A stretch of 37,948 nt of DNA from JALYNX01 sp964608055 (GCA_964608055.1 CAZSMJ010000006.1:1-37948), one strand, 5' to 3'; shown: positions 31,515-37,948, counted from the stretch's first letter. Program-made: numbers and translations. Notes: a model not told the origin generated them from the letters alone.

Positions 31515-32537
31515 TCAGTGACCGTTGAGGGCCAACGCCAGCCCGCGCGCCGACTCCATCGACTCCCAGTAGGCCCCGAACCGCCCTTTGAGCGCAGCAG
31601 GGCTTTCGGCGTAGATCCTCCGACCCAGGATCCTGGAGGCGGTCTCCAGATCCGATCGTCGCTGCTCGGCCAGCGCCCGAAGCAGCGATCGTTCCACCGG
31701 ATTGGGGCAGAGCTCCGGTCGGCCTGAGAGTGTCTCCAGCAGCTCGGCGAGGTCGTGATCCTCGCCGAGGAGCTCGGACATCCGGTCGAGGGTGATCACC
31801 ATCCCCAGGACCACTTCGGGCCAGAGCGGGGTGATGATCTCCATCTGGTGTTTCAGGTACTTCACCCGCTTGCGCCACCGGTGAAAGGAAGTCGGGCTTG
31901 GCGCCTGATAGGCCACGACCATCTCGGCCCGACCCCGCCGATAGGTGGCCTTCATCCCAGGTCCGATCGTGGCGTAGGAGTCACGGATCCCGGTCCCATA
32001 AACATCCCGGGCGTGGGGATCGGTGGGCCACGACGCATAGCGGGTGTGGGCCCGCTCCAGGTTGGCCACCACTCGCGGCACCAGCTCAGGGTCCTCCATG
32101 GCCCGCGCCTCGACCCGATCTCGGTTCACCGTCAACCGCTCCCGAGTCTCCTCGAAAGTGCCTTCGGCAAGCAACGATCCGTAGAGCACCTGGATGTCAT
32201 CGAGCGCATTGACCATGACGGCGGCGGATCTGACACCGGAGATGAGCCGGGCGGTGTCACGCATCGCCTTGTTCTCGAACTTATAGACCTTGTCCCCGAT
32301 CTCGGAGCGGACCAGACGAAGCAAAGCGCGGATCTTCTTCGTCGACTTACGGGCGCTGTGCACCGCTTCGCCGAACGCTTCCTCTCCGTCGTAGAACCCG
32401 GACACCGCGATCTCCATCTCATGGAGGCTCAGACGTTGGAGCCCGGCGCCCAGTGGCTCACCCGGGTGGAGGCGAAACTCCGGCAGGGGCAGCACCACAG
32501 TGTCCAGATGCGGATGCTGAGCAGCCAGAAGGGTCAC
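31515..32537 (-). CDS. CHAD domain-containing protein
   Basis: A 340-residue protein made of one CHAD domain, a histidine-rich alpha-helical fold that binds polyphosphate. Conserved positively charged helices are visible: AVHSARKSTKKIRALLRLVR, MRDTARLISGVRSA, FHRWRKRVKYLKHQMEII and LGEDHDLAELLETL. The protein begins with LPEFRLHPGEPLGAGLQRLSLHEMEIA, the usual CHAD entry. I chose GTG 32537 because TACGCT lies exactly six bases upstream; GTG 32498 or 32495 would also keep the whole domain. It is not fused to a CYTH/triphosphatase domain. It is divergent from a Nudix gene that could also deal with phosphate compounds. Confidence 0.88.
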   Translation of the reverse strand: MTLLAAQHPHLDTVVLPLPEFRLHPGEPLGAGLQRLSLHEMEIAVSGFYDGEEAFGEAVHSARKSTKKIRALLRLVRSEIGDKVYKFENKAMRDTARLISGVRSAAVMVNALDDIQVLYGSLLAEGTFEETRERLTVNRDRVEARAMEDPELVPRVVANLERAHTRYASWPTDPHARDVYGTGIRDSYATIGPGMKATYRRGRAEMVVAYQAPSPTSFHRWRKRVKYLKHQMEIITPLWPEVVLGMVITLDRMSELLGEDHDLAELLETLSGRPELCPNPVERSLLRALAEQRRSDLETASRILGRRIYAESPAALKGRFGAYWESMESARGLALALNGH

Positions 32538-32543
32538 CCGGCC

Positions 32544-32553
32544 AGCGTAATGT
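32544..32553. promoter_or_regulatory. Overlapping divergent -10 elements of the CHAD and Nudix genes
   Basis: TACGCT (minus, 32544-32549) and TAATGT (plus, 32548-32553) overlap by two bases, so the polymerases for the two genes would compete for the same DNA. Confidence 0.4.
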
Positions 32554-32561
32554 CGGGGTCT

Positions 32562-32996
32562 GTGAGATCCGCGGGTCTTCTCCCCTTCCGCCGCCACGAC
32601 AACTTCGAGGTGCTGGTCGCCCATCCCGGTGGCCCCTATTTCGCACGTCGCGACAACGGCTGGTGGTCGATAGTCAAGGGCATGGTCGAGCCGGACGAGC
32701 AGGACGACGCCACGGCTGCCCGTGAATTCGAGGAGGAGACCGGATGGCCTGCTCCACCCAAGCCCTGGATCCCCCTTGGAGACGTCTCTTTGAAGTCCCG
32801 CAAGATCGTGGTCGCCTGGGCAGTGGAGGCGGACTACGACATCGACACCCTGGATCCGGGCCTGTTCACCATGGGTCACCGGCAATTCCCCGAGATCGAT
32901 CGGGTGCAATGGATGAAGCCGGAGTTGGCCCGGGTGAAGCTCAATCCTGCCCTTGGCCCCTTCATCGATCGTCTGGAACAAGCACTTCGAAGCTGA
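32562..32996 (+). CDS. Nudix hydrolase
   Basis: A 144-residue Nudix hydrolase. The Nudix box is complete: GMVEPDEQDDATAAREFEEETGW fits GX5EX7REUXEEXGU at about residues 37-59. Preceding residues (SAGLLPFRRHDNFEVLVAHPGGPYFARRDNGWWSIVKG) are typical of small Nudix enzymes that act on diadenosine polyphosphates, NDP-linked compounds or inositol pyrophosphates; substrate is not assignable. I chose GTG 32562 because TAATGT lies eight bases upstream; ATG 32550 is in frame four codons earlier. It is divergent from the CHAD gene and followed by msrB after 43 bases. Confidence 0.88.
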   Translation: MRSAGLLPFRRHDNFEVLVAHPGGPYFARRDNGWWSIVKGMVEPDEQDDATAAREFEEETGWPAPPKPWIPLGDVSLKSRKIVVAWAVEADYDIDTLDPGLFTMGHRQFPEIDRVQWMKPELARVKLNPALGPFIDRLEQALRS

Positions 32997-33039
32997 CGTT
33001 CAAGCAGTACGAGACAGTGAATGGAGAACGGAGACTGAC

Positions 33040-33444
33040 ATGGCCGATATCCCCCAAACAGAAGCCGAGTGGAAACAGAAGCTCGACCCCGAGCAGTACC
33101 AGGTGCTGCGCAAGGCGGGGACCGAGCGAGCCTTCACCGGCAAGTACTGGAACGCCAAGACCCAGGGGACCTATCGCTGCGCCGGGTGCGGCGAGGAGTT
33201 GTTCTCCAGTGACACCAAATACGACTCCGGGTCAGGCTGGCCCAGCTTCTATCAACCGATCCAGCTGGAAAAGGTGGACGAGGAGTCCGACCGCGCATTT
33301 GGGATGGTGCGCACCGAGGTCAGGTGTGCCAATTGTGGCGGCCATCTTGGACATGTCTTCGACGACGGGCCTAACCCGACCGGGCTGCGTTACTGCATCA
33401 ACTCGGCGGCGTTGGATCTAGAGGAGACGGAGGAGGAGGGCTGA
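33040..33444 (+). CDS. msrB: Peptide-methionine (R)-S-oxide reductase MsrB
   Basis: A 134-residue MsrB that reduces the R-epimer of methionine sulfoxide. The zinc cysteines are Cys47, Cys50 (CAGC), Cys96 and Cys99 (CANC); the catalytic cysteine is Cys119 in RYCINSAAL; GSGWPSFYQP and HLGHVFDDGP are family blocks. Cytoplasmic, normal length. GGAG lies six bases before ATG 33040. The acidic tail (EETEEEG) is encoded by DNA that is also the 3' end of the opposite GNAT gene, a 47-base overlap. It complements MsrA at 5029-5670. Confidence 0.96.
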   Translation: MADIPQTEAEWKQKLDPEQYQVLRKAGTERAFTGKYWNAKTQGTYRCAGCGEELFSSDTKYDSGSGWPSFYQPIQLEKVDEESDRAFGMVRTEVRCANCGGHLGHVFDDGPNPTGLRYCINSAALDLEETEEEG

Positions 33445-34033
33445 GCTCGGGGTCAACCCGAGCCTGGAATCGTGCCAAGAGCTCGACGAATCGGTCGTCG
33501 AGCTCGGTGCCCGGGATCGAAGCCAGCTTGATCCGGCCCTGAACCAGGCCGCCAGTCTCCTCGAGATCGGCATCGACATCGGCGAGCATTCGGCGGACCG
33601 CCTCGTTGAAGGGCTGTACCGCAAAGCAGAGTTCCTCGACGTCGTTGGCCCGGGCGGATGCGATCAAGGCATCGAACAGAACCCGGCCCAAACCTCGACC
33701 CTGATACTTGTCGACGACTGTCACCGCGATATCGGCGCAGAGAAAATCCGAGAATCGGATGTAACGGCTTACCCCAGCCGGCTTCTCGTCGATCAGCGCT
33801 CCCCAGGCAACATGGCCAACATGATCAACGTTGGTCAGGTAGTCGAGCTCGGCGTCGGTCAGATGGTCGACACCGGTGCCGAACCTGTTGAAGCGACTCT
33901 CGAGGGACATCTTGCTCAGGCCCTCGGCGAGAAGGACCCGATCGTCGGGTTGAATCGGCCGCAACGCGGCGATCGACCCGTCGCGGAGAGTGATGCTTAT
34001 GGTGGGCAGACCTGGTTCTGTTAATTCGGTCAT
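33398..34033 (-). CDS. GNAT family N-acetyltransferase
   Basis: A 211-residue acetyltransferase of the GNAT fold. The acetyl-CoA binding motif is VVDKYQGRGLGRVLFDALIASA (the Q-x-x-G-x-G loop), preceded by DIAVTVVD and followed by CFAVQPFNEAVRRML. N-terminal LRDGSIAALRPIQPDDRVLLAEGLSKMSLESRFNRFG is reminiscent of the lysine acetyltransferase (Pat-like) branch that follows an ATP-grasp or cyclic-nucleotide domain in other proteins. Its C-terminal tail is a Pro/Ser stretch encoded opposite the acidic tail of msrB. Substrate unknown. The 18-bp palindrome at 34041-34058 lies 7 bases upstream of its ATG, a likely operator. Confidence 0.85.
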   Translation of the reverse strand: MTELTEPGLPTISITLRDGSIAALRPIQPDDRVLLAEGLSKMSLESRFNRFGTGVDHLTDAELDYLTNVDHVGHVAWGALIDEKPAGVSRYIRFSDFLCADIAVTVVDKYQGRGLGRVLFDALIASARANDVEELCFAVQPFNEAVRRMLADVDADLEETGGLVQGRIKLASIPGTELDDRFVELLARFQARVDPELSPPPPSPLDPTPPS

Positions 34034-34040
34034 GAGAAGG

Positions 34041-34058
34041 TGCTTGCTATAGCAAGCA
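34041..34058. promoter_or_regulatory. Perfect 18-bp palindrome between GNAT and DNA methyltransferase genes
   Basis: TGCTTGCTATAGCAAGCA is an exact inverted repeat without a spacer in the 65-base divergent gap. It includes TATAGC, a possible -10 of the GNAT gene. The form suits a dimeric MarR- or TetR-type repressor, but no regulator gene is adjacent. Confidence 0.55.
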
Positions 34059-34084
34059 TACCGCGAGCAGAGATCCTATTCCTG

Positions 34085-34090
34085 TAACTT
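34085..34090 (+). promoter_or_regulatory. Probable -10 element (TAACTT) of the DNA methyltransferase operon
   Basis: TAACTT lies eight bases before the ATG at 34099, consistent with a two-base leader. Confidence 0.4.
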
Positions 34091-34098
34091 CATCGGCG

Positions 34099-35025
34099 AT
34101 GGCCCGGCAAAGACTGACAACGGTCACCTCGGAATTCGGCTCGGGAAAGCGGGAATCCCACGATTCCTCACCCTTCTACGAGCGTTTCAACCCGCCCCAG
34201 ATCTCCGAAGATGAGCGGGTCGAGGCACCAATCGCAGTCGACAGTCTGTTTCGGGGCGATGCCAGGGAAATGACCGAGACCCAGGTGGCGGATCGGTCGG
34301 TGGCTCTCATGGTCACGTCGCCCCCGTACTTCGCCGGCAAGGAGTACGAGACCGACACCAGCACCGGTCACGTGCCCGCCAGTTACATCGAGTATCTGGG
34401 GCTTCTCGAAGAGGTGCTCGCGGTTTGTCTTCGAAAGCTGGAGCCGGGAGGTCGGATGGCGGTGAATGTCGCCAACCTGGGGCGCAAGCCATACCGCTCC
34501 CTGTCCGCCGACGTGATGGCCATCCTCCAGGACCGATTGGGGATGCTGCTTCGTGGAGAGATCATCTGGCAGAAGGCGAAAGGGGCCGGAGGCAGCTGTG
34601 CGTGGGGGTCGTATCGCTCTCCGCAGAATCCGGTGCTCCGAGACGTCACCGAGCGGGTGGTAGTGGCCTCCAAGGGCCGATTCGACCGGGCGATCAAGAG
34701 GGCGAGAAGAGAGGCCATCGGTCTCCCCCACGAGGCGAGCATCGAGACCGCTGAGTTTCTCGAAGCGACCCTCGACGTCTGGGAAATCCCTTCGGAGCGA
34801 GCGAGCAGAGTCGGGCACCCGGCCCCCTTCCCGGTGGCGCTGCCCCGCCGTCTAATCGAGCTGTACACCTACACCGGTGATCTGGTGCTCGACCCGTTCA
34901 TCGGTTCGGGGAGCACCGCGGTTGCCGCGGTGGAATCCGGGCGGCACTACGTGGGATTCGACACCGAAGCCGGTTATCTCGCCATCGCCGAGGAGCGGAT
35001 CGCGGCGAGTCGTGGTGGCACATGA
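34099..35025 (+). CDS. Orphan site-specific DNA methyltransferase (SPPY type)
   Basis: A 308-residue DNA methyltransferase. Catalytic motif IV is TSPPYFAGKEYE (73-84) and the AdoMet motif I is DPFIGSGST (265-273), so the order is IV before I, the beta class. SPPY rather than DPPY suggests cytosine-N4 modification, although some adenine enzymes share it. The middle (WQKAKGAGGSCAWGSYRSPQNPVLRD) and the variable region to residue 235 should contain target recognition; HPAPFPVALPRRLIELYT is the usual approach to motif I. There is no restriction enzyme gene nearby, so it may be a regulatory or protective methylase. It overlaps the phosphatase gene by ATGA. Confidence 0.9.
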   Translation: MARQRLTTVTSEFGSGKRESHDSSPFYERFNPPQISEDERVEAPIAVDSLFRGDAREMTETQVADRSVALMVTSPPYFAGKEYETDTSTGHVPASYIEYLGLLEEVLAVCLRKLEPGGRMAVNVANLGRKPYRSLSADVMAILQDRLGMLLRGEIIWQKAKGAGGSCAWGSYRSPQNPVLRDVTERVVVASKGRFDRAIKRARREAIGLPHEASIETAEFLEATLDVWEIPSERASRVGHPAPFPVALPRRLIELYTYTGDLVLDPFIGSGSTAVAAVESGRHYVGFDTEAGYLAIAEERIAASRGGT

Positions 35026-35492
35026 GGATCCTGACCGTCTGTCTGGGGAACATCTGCCGCTCTCCCGCAGCGGCGGCAGCCATCAAAGAGGCCGCTGTCG
35101 ACGCTGGGTTCGAGGTCGAGGTCGACTCGGCAGGCACCGGCTCATGGCACATCGGTCAGCCGCCCCACCCCGAGTCGGTCGCCGCCGCGGCCCGGGTCGG
35201 TCTCCGCGTCGACGGACGTGCCCGCCGGGTCAGCCCAGCGGACTTCGATCGCTTCGATGTGATCCTGGCGATGGATCGATCCAACCTGCGCGAGCTGACG
35301 ACTATGGCGCCGAACAAGGCTTCGCAGGCCAAGCTCCGGCTGTTTCGCACCTACGACCCCGACTCGGACGAGGACGAGATACCAGATCCTTGGGGCGGGC
35401 CAACGGATGGCTATGAGGAGACGATTCGCATCGTGCGTGCCGCGGCGCGAGGACTGGTGGAAGACCTATTCGTCCGCGCTCAGGCCTGGTGA
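35022..35492 (+). CDS. Low-molecular-weight protein tyrosine phosphatase
   Basis: A 156-residue phosphatase or arsenate-reductase-fold enzyme. The P-loop is CLGNICRSP with Cys7 and Arg13 (C-x5-R-S), the following helix is usual, and the general acid is Asp122 in PDPWGG. DSAGTGSWHIGQPPHP is the family's second block. The DPW motif favours phosphotyrosine phosphatase over arsenate reductase. It is translationally coupled to the DNA methyltransferase by ATGA, an unexpected partner, and overlaps the opposite hypothetical gene by 13 bases. Confidence 0.93.
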   Translation: MRILTVCLGNICRSPAAAAAIKEAAVDAGFEVEVDSAGTGSWHIGQPPHPESVAAAARVGLRVDGRARRVSPADFDRFDVILAMDRSNLRELTTMAPNKASQAKLRLFRTYDPDSDEDEIPDPWGGPTDGYEETIRIVRAAARGLVEDLFVRAQAW

Positions 35493-36199
35493 AGGATGCG
35501 ATGGCCCTCAAGGAGAAAGACCAGGGCGGTCGTCACCGGATCGACCTCCCCGACAAGCGATTCGTAGCCGAGACTTGCCCCGCTGAATGCGGGGTCGTTC
35601 CAATATCGGTTGGAGCGGTCGATCTTGCCCCACGCCGACACGTAGAGGTAGGGCTCGGGGTGGGCGCCATCCCCCGGTGATGCCCCAAAGCTCGCCCGTT
35701 GACCCTTGGCCTCGGATCCCATCTCCGTGGCGGCATCGAAATGCTCCGGCCAGATCTGGATGTCCGAGACTTCATCGTCAGCCGACCCGTAACCGCGAAG
35801 TCTGCCCAGGACCTCGTATCCGAAGGCGAACCAGTCGGCGACTACCTTGACCGCCTCGATGTCGAGATTCAGCTCGGCGTCAGGGTCGGCAGGCGGCAGC
35901 GGATCTCCAAAGTCAGGGAACCACACCTCTTCGTACTCGACGCCGAAGAACTCGGTTGCCGATCGGATCGTGGTGACGGGCTGGGTGGCGATGTTCCCTT
36001 TGGACTCGTAGACGAGCAGGTCATCTTCGATCCTGCCGACTCGGCCCTCGAACTCCGGCGTGCCGAAGCCCCCAGGGGTCGCCCGCAGGCCCATCTTGCC
36101 TACGGTTTTGTAACGAGCAGGTGCGAGCGCAAAAAACGCAAGCTGGTGAAGCTGGTCACGGGTATCCACCAGCCCGGATGAAAGAGGCCCGAAGCTCAA
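35480..36199 (-). CDS. Conserved hypothetical protein, TTG start
   Basis: A 239-residue soluble protein of unknown function. Structured parts include LVDTRDQLHQLAFFALAPARYKTVGKMGLRATPGGFGTPEF, a central ADWFAFGYEVLGRLRG helix and HPEPYLYVSAWGKID. No signal peptide, membrane segment or enzyme motif that I recognise. The start is TTG 36199, which overlaps the upstream DoxX stop as TTGA and so gives translational coupling; no better start exists near the beginning of the conserved-looking sequence. Confidence 0.75.
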   Translation of the reverse strand: MSFGPLSSGLVDTRDQLHQLAFFALAPARYKTVGKMGLRATPGGFGTPEFEGRVGRIEDDLLVYESKGNIATQPVTTIRSATEFFGVEYEEVWFPDFGDPLPPADPDAELNLDIEAVKVVADWFAFGYEVLGRLRGYGSADDEVSDIQIWPEHFDAATEMGSEAKGQRASFGASPGDGAHPEPYLYVSAWGKIDRSNRYWNDPAFSGASLGYESLVGEVDPVTTALVFLLEGHRILHQA

Positions 36200-36708
36200 A
36201 GCGCTGATCCGCCGGTCGCCGGCTTGCGCCAGAAGATCGCAAGTTGGAGAAAGGCGACAACCAGACCGGCGCCGACGATGGCGGCTCCGACCCACCCATC
36301 GAGGTCGTCGGCGATGCCGAGCGCCGAGTCCACAGAAACGGATCCAGGGCCGAGGATGGCAATCACCAAGGCGACCACGGCCAGGGTCGTGACGTACTCG
36401 TAGCCTTCGTCGGGTCGATGGAAGTTGAAGAACCCGACGAAGCGGTGGATCGACCAGAATGCCACGAACATCGTGGCAGCCAATCCGGCTGCGGCCACGG
36501 TGGTCAGCAATCCTGCGATCAGGCCGAGCCCGAGCGCGATCTCATTGGCCGCCGAGATCCTGGCATTGAGCGGAGCCGAGCGGAAGCCCTTCTTGGCGAA
36601 CCATATGGCGGTCCCCTCCAGCGTCCGCCCGTGGTTGACCCCATGAGCAAGTATCACGATCCCTGCCCAGACCCGGAGCACCGTGAGTGCAAAATCGATC
36701 TCGTTCAT
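36196..36708 (-). CDS. DoxX family membrane protein
   Basis: A 170-residue DoxX-family protein with four transmembrane helices. Family marks are LRVWAGIVILAHGVNHG in helix 1, ISAANEIALGLGLIAGLLTTVAAAGLAATMFVAF in helices 2-3 and TLAVVALVIAILGPGSVSVD in helix 4, where GPG plus an acidic residue is typical. DoxX proteins are linked to quinone or thiol oxidation complexes in some species; a partner is not visible here. ATG 36708 has GAAGGGACC upstream. It is first of two coupled genes and divergent from cytochrome c. Confidence 0.87.
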   Translation of the reverse strand: MNEIDFALTVLRVWAGIVILAHGVNHGRTLEGTAIWFAKKGFRSAPLNARISAANEIALGLGLIAGLLTTVAAAGLAATMFVAFWSIHRFVGFFNFHRPDEGYEYVTTLAVVALVIAILGPGSVSVDSALGIADDLDGWVGAAIVGAGLVVAFLQLAIFWRKPATGGSAL

Positions 36709-36794
36709 GGTCCCTTCTTTCGGTCGGCAGAGAACCCTACGTTCCGGTCGCCGATTGTTACGGTTCCGGCTGAGCCGACGGTGGAGATGTCTTG

Positions 36795-37220
36795 ATGAGC
36801 AATTGGGTAGAGGGGGCACTCGCTCTGGCGGTGACCTTGGTGCTCGGCGCCGGGCTTTGGTTGTTCACCGGCGAGCCCGTGAGCGACGAGTCTCCCGACT
36901 CCACCACCCCGATCGTCGTCGACACCGAGGCGGCGGCCCGAGGTCAGATCCTGGCCTCGGATACGGGGTGCCTGGCATGTCACACCATCGATGGGGCGAT
37001 CAGCACCGGGCCCACCTGGAAGGGAGTGGCCGGGGCAACCCGACCGCTGGTCACGGGCGAGCAGGTGGTCGCCGACAACTCGTATCTCTTCAACTCGATC
37101 ATCGACCCTCCGTCCCAGGTGGTGAGCGGGTTCGAACCGGTGATGCCGGCCACCTACTCCGAACAACTCACAGAACAGGAGATCAACGACCTGGTGGAGT
37201 ACATAAAATCGTTGAGTTGA
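36795..37220 (+). CDS. Membrane-anchored c-type cytochrome
   Basis: A 141-residue protein with an N-terminal transmembrane anchor (about 8-25), an acidic linker and one class I cytochrome c domain. The heme motif is CLACH (Cys59, Cys62, His63), and the distal ligand is Met116 in PVMPATY. The second half (TYSEQLTEQEINDLVEYIKSL) resembles the cytochrome c domain at the end of cytochrome oxidase subunit II (GPTWKGVAG, DNSYLFNSIIDP), so it may be an electron donor to the terminal oxidase. ATG 36795 is preceded by GGAG; a TTG one codon earlier is also in frame. Confidence 0.9.
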   Translation: MSNWVEGALALAVTLVLGAGLWLFTGEPVSDESPDSTTPIVVDTEAAARGQILASDTGCLACHTIDGAISTGPTWKGVAGATRPLVTGEQVVADNSYLFNSIIDPPSQVVSGFEPVMPATYSEQLTEQEINDLVEYIKSLS

Positions 37221-37256
37221 TGGTTGTCGTCCGCCGGGAATATGACAGTACCTCAC

Positions 37257-37290
37257 TCAGGTTGTAGTCTCCGAAGACACTCAAACCTGA
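37257..37290 (+). promoter_or_regulatory. Inverted repeat in the dnaK leader region
   Basis: TCAGGTT (37257-37263) and AACCTGA (37284-37290) are complementary, with a smaller GTCT-CCGA-AGAC hairpin (37267-37278) between them. CACTCA occurs twice (37254 and 37278). It could be a repressor site or an RNA structure. A classical CIRCE or HAIR element is not present. Confidence 0.35.
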
Positions 37291-37309
37291 ATCGGAGGTT
37301 TTACCAGAA

Positions 37310-37948
37310 ATGGCACGCGCAGTAGGTATCGACCTGGGTACCACCAACAGCGTCATCGCCGTCCTCGAAGGCGGCGAGCCCACCATCATCCCCAATGCCG
37401 AAGGCGGCCGCACCACCCCATCCGTGGTCTCGTTCAAGGACGGCGAAGTGCTGGTCGGCGAAGTCGCAAAGCGGCAGTCGATCACCAATCCCGATCAAAC
37501 CGTGCGATCGGTCAAGCGTCACATGGGGACCGACTGGTCGATCGAAGTCGACGGCAAGAAGCTCACCGCCCAGGAGATCTCAGCGCGCATTCTGATGAAG
37601 TTGAAGCGGGACGCCGAGTCCTATCTCGGGGACAAAGTCACCGACGCGGTGATCACCGTTCCCGCCTACTTCAACGACGCCCAGAGACAGGCCACCACCG
37701 AGGCCGGACAGATCGCCGGGCTCAATGTGCTCCGCATCATCAACGAGCCGACGGCGGCCGCCCTGGCCTACGGGTTGGACAAGGAGACAGACCAGACCAT
37801 CCTCGTGTTCGACCTGGGTGGAGGCACGTTCGACGTGTCCGTGCTCGAGATCGGTGATGGTGTCTTCGAGGTCAAGGCGACCTCTGGTGACACCCACCTC
37901 GGAGGGGACGACTGGGACCAGAAGGTCATCGACTGGCTGGTCGAGGGC
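37310..37948 (+). CDS. dnaK: Molecular chaperone DnaK, 5' part
   Basis: The first 213 residues of an Hsp70 of about 600 are present; the frame is open to the window end. The ATPase domain shows phosphate loop 1 GIDLGTTNS (6-14), VITVPAYFNDAQRQATTEAGQIAGL, NEPTAAALAYG, and phosphate loop 2 VFDLGGGTFDVSVLEI. Spelling MARAVGIDLGTTNSVIAVLEGGEP is typical of actinobacterial DnaK, and dnaK in this phylum is usually followed by grpE, dnaJ and hspR, which would lie beyond the window. GGAGG is 11 bases before ATG 37310. An inverted repeat in the leader may be regulatory. Confidence 0.97.
   Translation, partial: MARAVGIDLGTTNSVIAVLEGGEPTIIPNAEGGRTTPSVVSFKDGEVLVGEVAKRQSITNPDQTVRSVKRHMGTDWSIEVDGKKLTAQEISARILMKLKRDAESYLGDKVTDAVITVPAYFNDAQRQATTEAGQIAGLNVLRIINEPTAAALAYGLDKETDQTILVFDLGGGTFDVSVLEIGDGVFEVKATSGDTHLGGDDWDQKVIDWLVEG

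Noticed and set aside
31755..32561. Long in-frame extension upstream of the Nudix domain, opposite the CHAD gene
   Set aside because: Residues before the Nudix part have no family similarity and are antisense to a well-supported CHAD domain; two closer starts exist.
34099..35492. Restriction-modification or BREX-like defence island
   Set aside because: Only one methylase and a phosphatase are present; no nuclease, helicase, PglZ or ATPase lies nearby and base composition is like the surroundings.
37205..37290. HAIR (HspR) element before dnaK
   Set aside because: TTGAGT (37212) and ACTCA (37255) are about 37 bases apart, far from the N7 spacing of a HAIR site.

Overview
GC-rich, tightly packed bacterial chromosome with about 43 protein genes and no rRNA, tRNA, CRISPR array or insertion sequence that I can support. 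Protein style points to Actinomycetota, most likely class Acidimicrobiia: threonine-rich linkers in exported proteins, a GabD2-like aldehyde dehydrogenase, a DUF222/13E12 HNH protein with a LexA box, a LigC-type ligase with a separate LigD-type polymerase domain, MFS_3 and PF04120 proteins, and an actinobacterial DnaK. The class assignment is inference. Many first-in-unit genes have a TANNNT hexamer 5-9 nt before the start codon and no Shine-Dalgarno sequence, so leaderless mRNAs appear common. I used this signal to choose several starts.

Left part (1-10.9 kb): a partial anchored exported protein, Maf pyrophosphatase with an amidohydrolase, two tandem S41 lipoprotein proteases sharing three cysteine pairs, MsrA, a membrane zinc metallopeptidase, RidA, a coiled-coil lytic transglycosylase-like protein, a CaCA cation antiporter, a DUF2461 protein that appears to lack a canonical start, and a small membrane protein.

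Middle (10.9-25.6 kb): a hypothetical, a YihY/BrkB membrane protein, then ATP-dependent DNA ligase translationally coupled to a four-gene ABC-2 exporter (ATPase-permease-ATPase-permease), faced by a LigD-type polymerase. Next come an iron-box-like palindrome, an aldehyde dehydrogenase divergent from a small secreted protein with a two-copy 19-bp repeat between them, an AhpD-like protein, a dienelactone-hydrolase-like protein without its nucleophile, an MFS exporter, a membrane protein with an HSLGH motif, and an ECF sigma factor coupled to an unusual O6-methylguanine methyltransferase carrying an Ada-type zinc domain at its C-terminus.

Right part (25.6-37.9 kb): transketolase with an FAD oxidoreductase, a second and intact dienelactone hydrolase, the SOS-box HNH gene, a PF04120 membrane protein, divergent CHAD and Nudix genes, MsrB, a GNAT acetyltransferase, an orphan DNA methyltransferase coupled to a low-molecular-weight tyrosine phosphatase behind a perfect 18-bp palindrome, a hypothetical coupled to a DoxX protein, a cytochrome c, and the 5' part of dnaK.

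Themes are oxidative and alkylation damage repair (MsrA, MsrB, AhpD-like, MGMT, LigC and polymerase, SOS-controlled HNH), envelope proteases and export. The most interesting candidate system is the sigma factor with its rearranged Ada/MGMT protein. Convergent neighbours usually abut or overlap, and no gene-free stretch exceeds about 160 bases.
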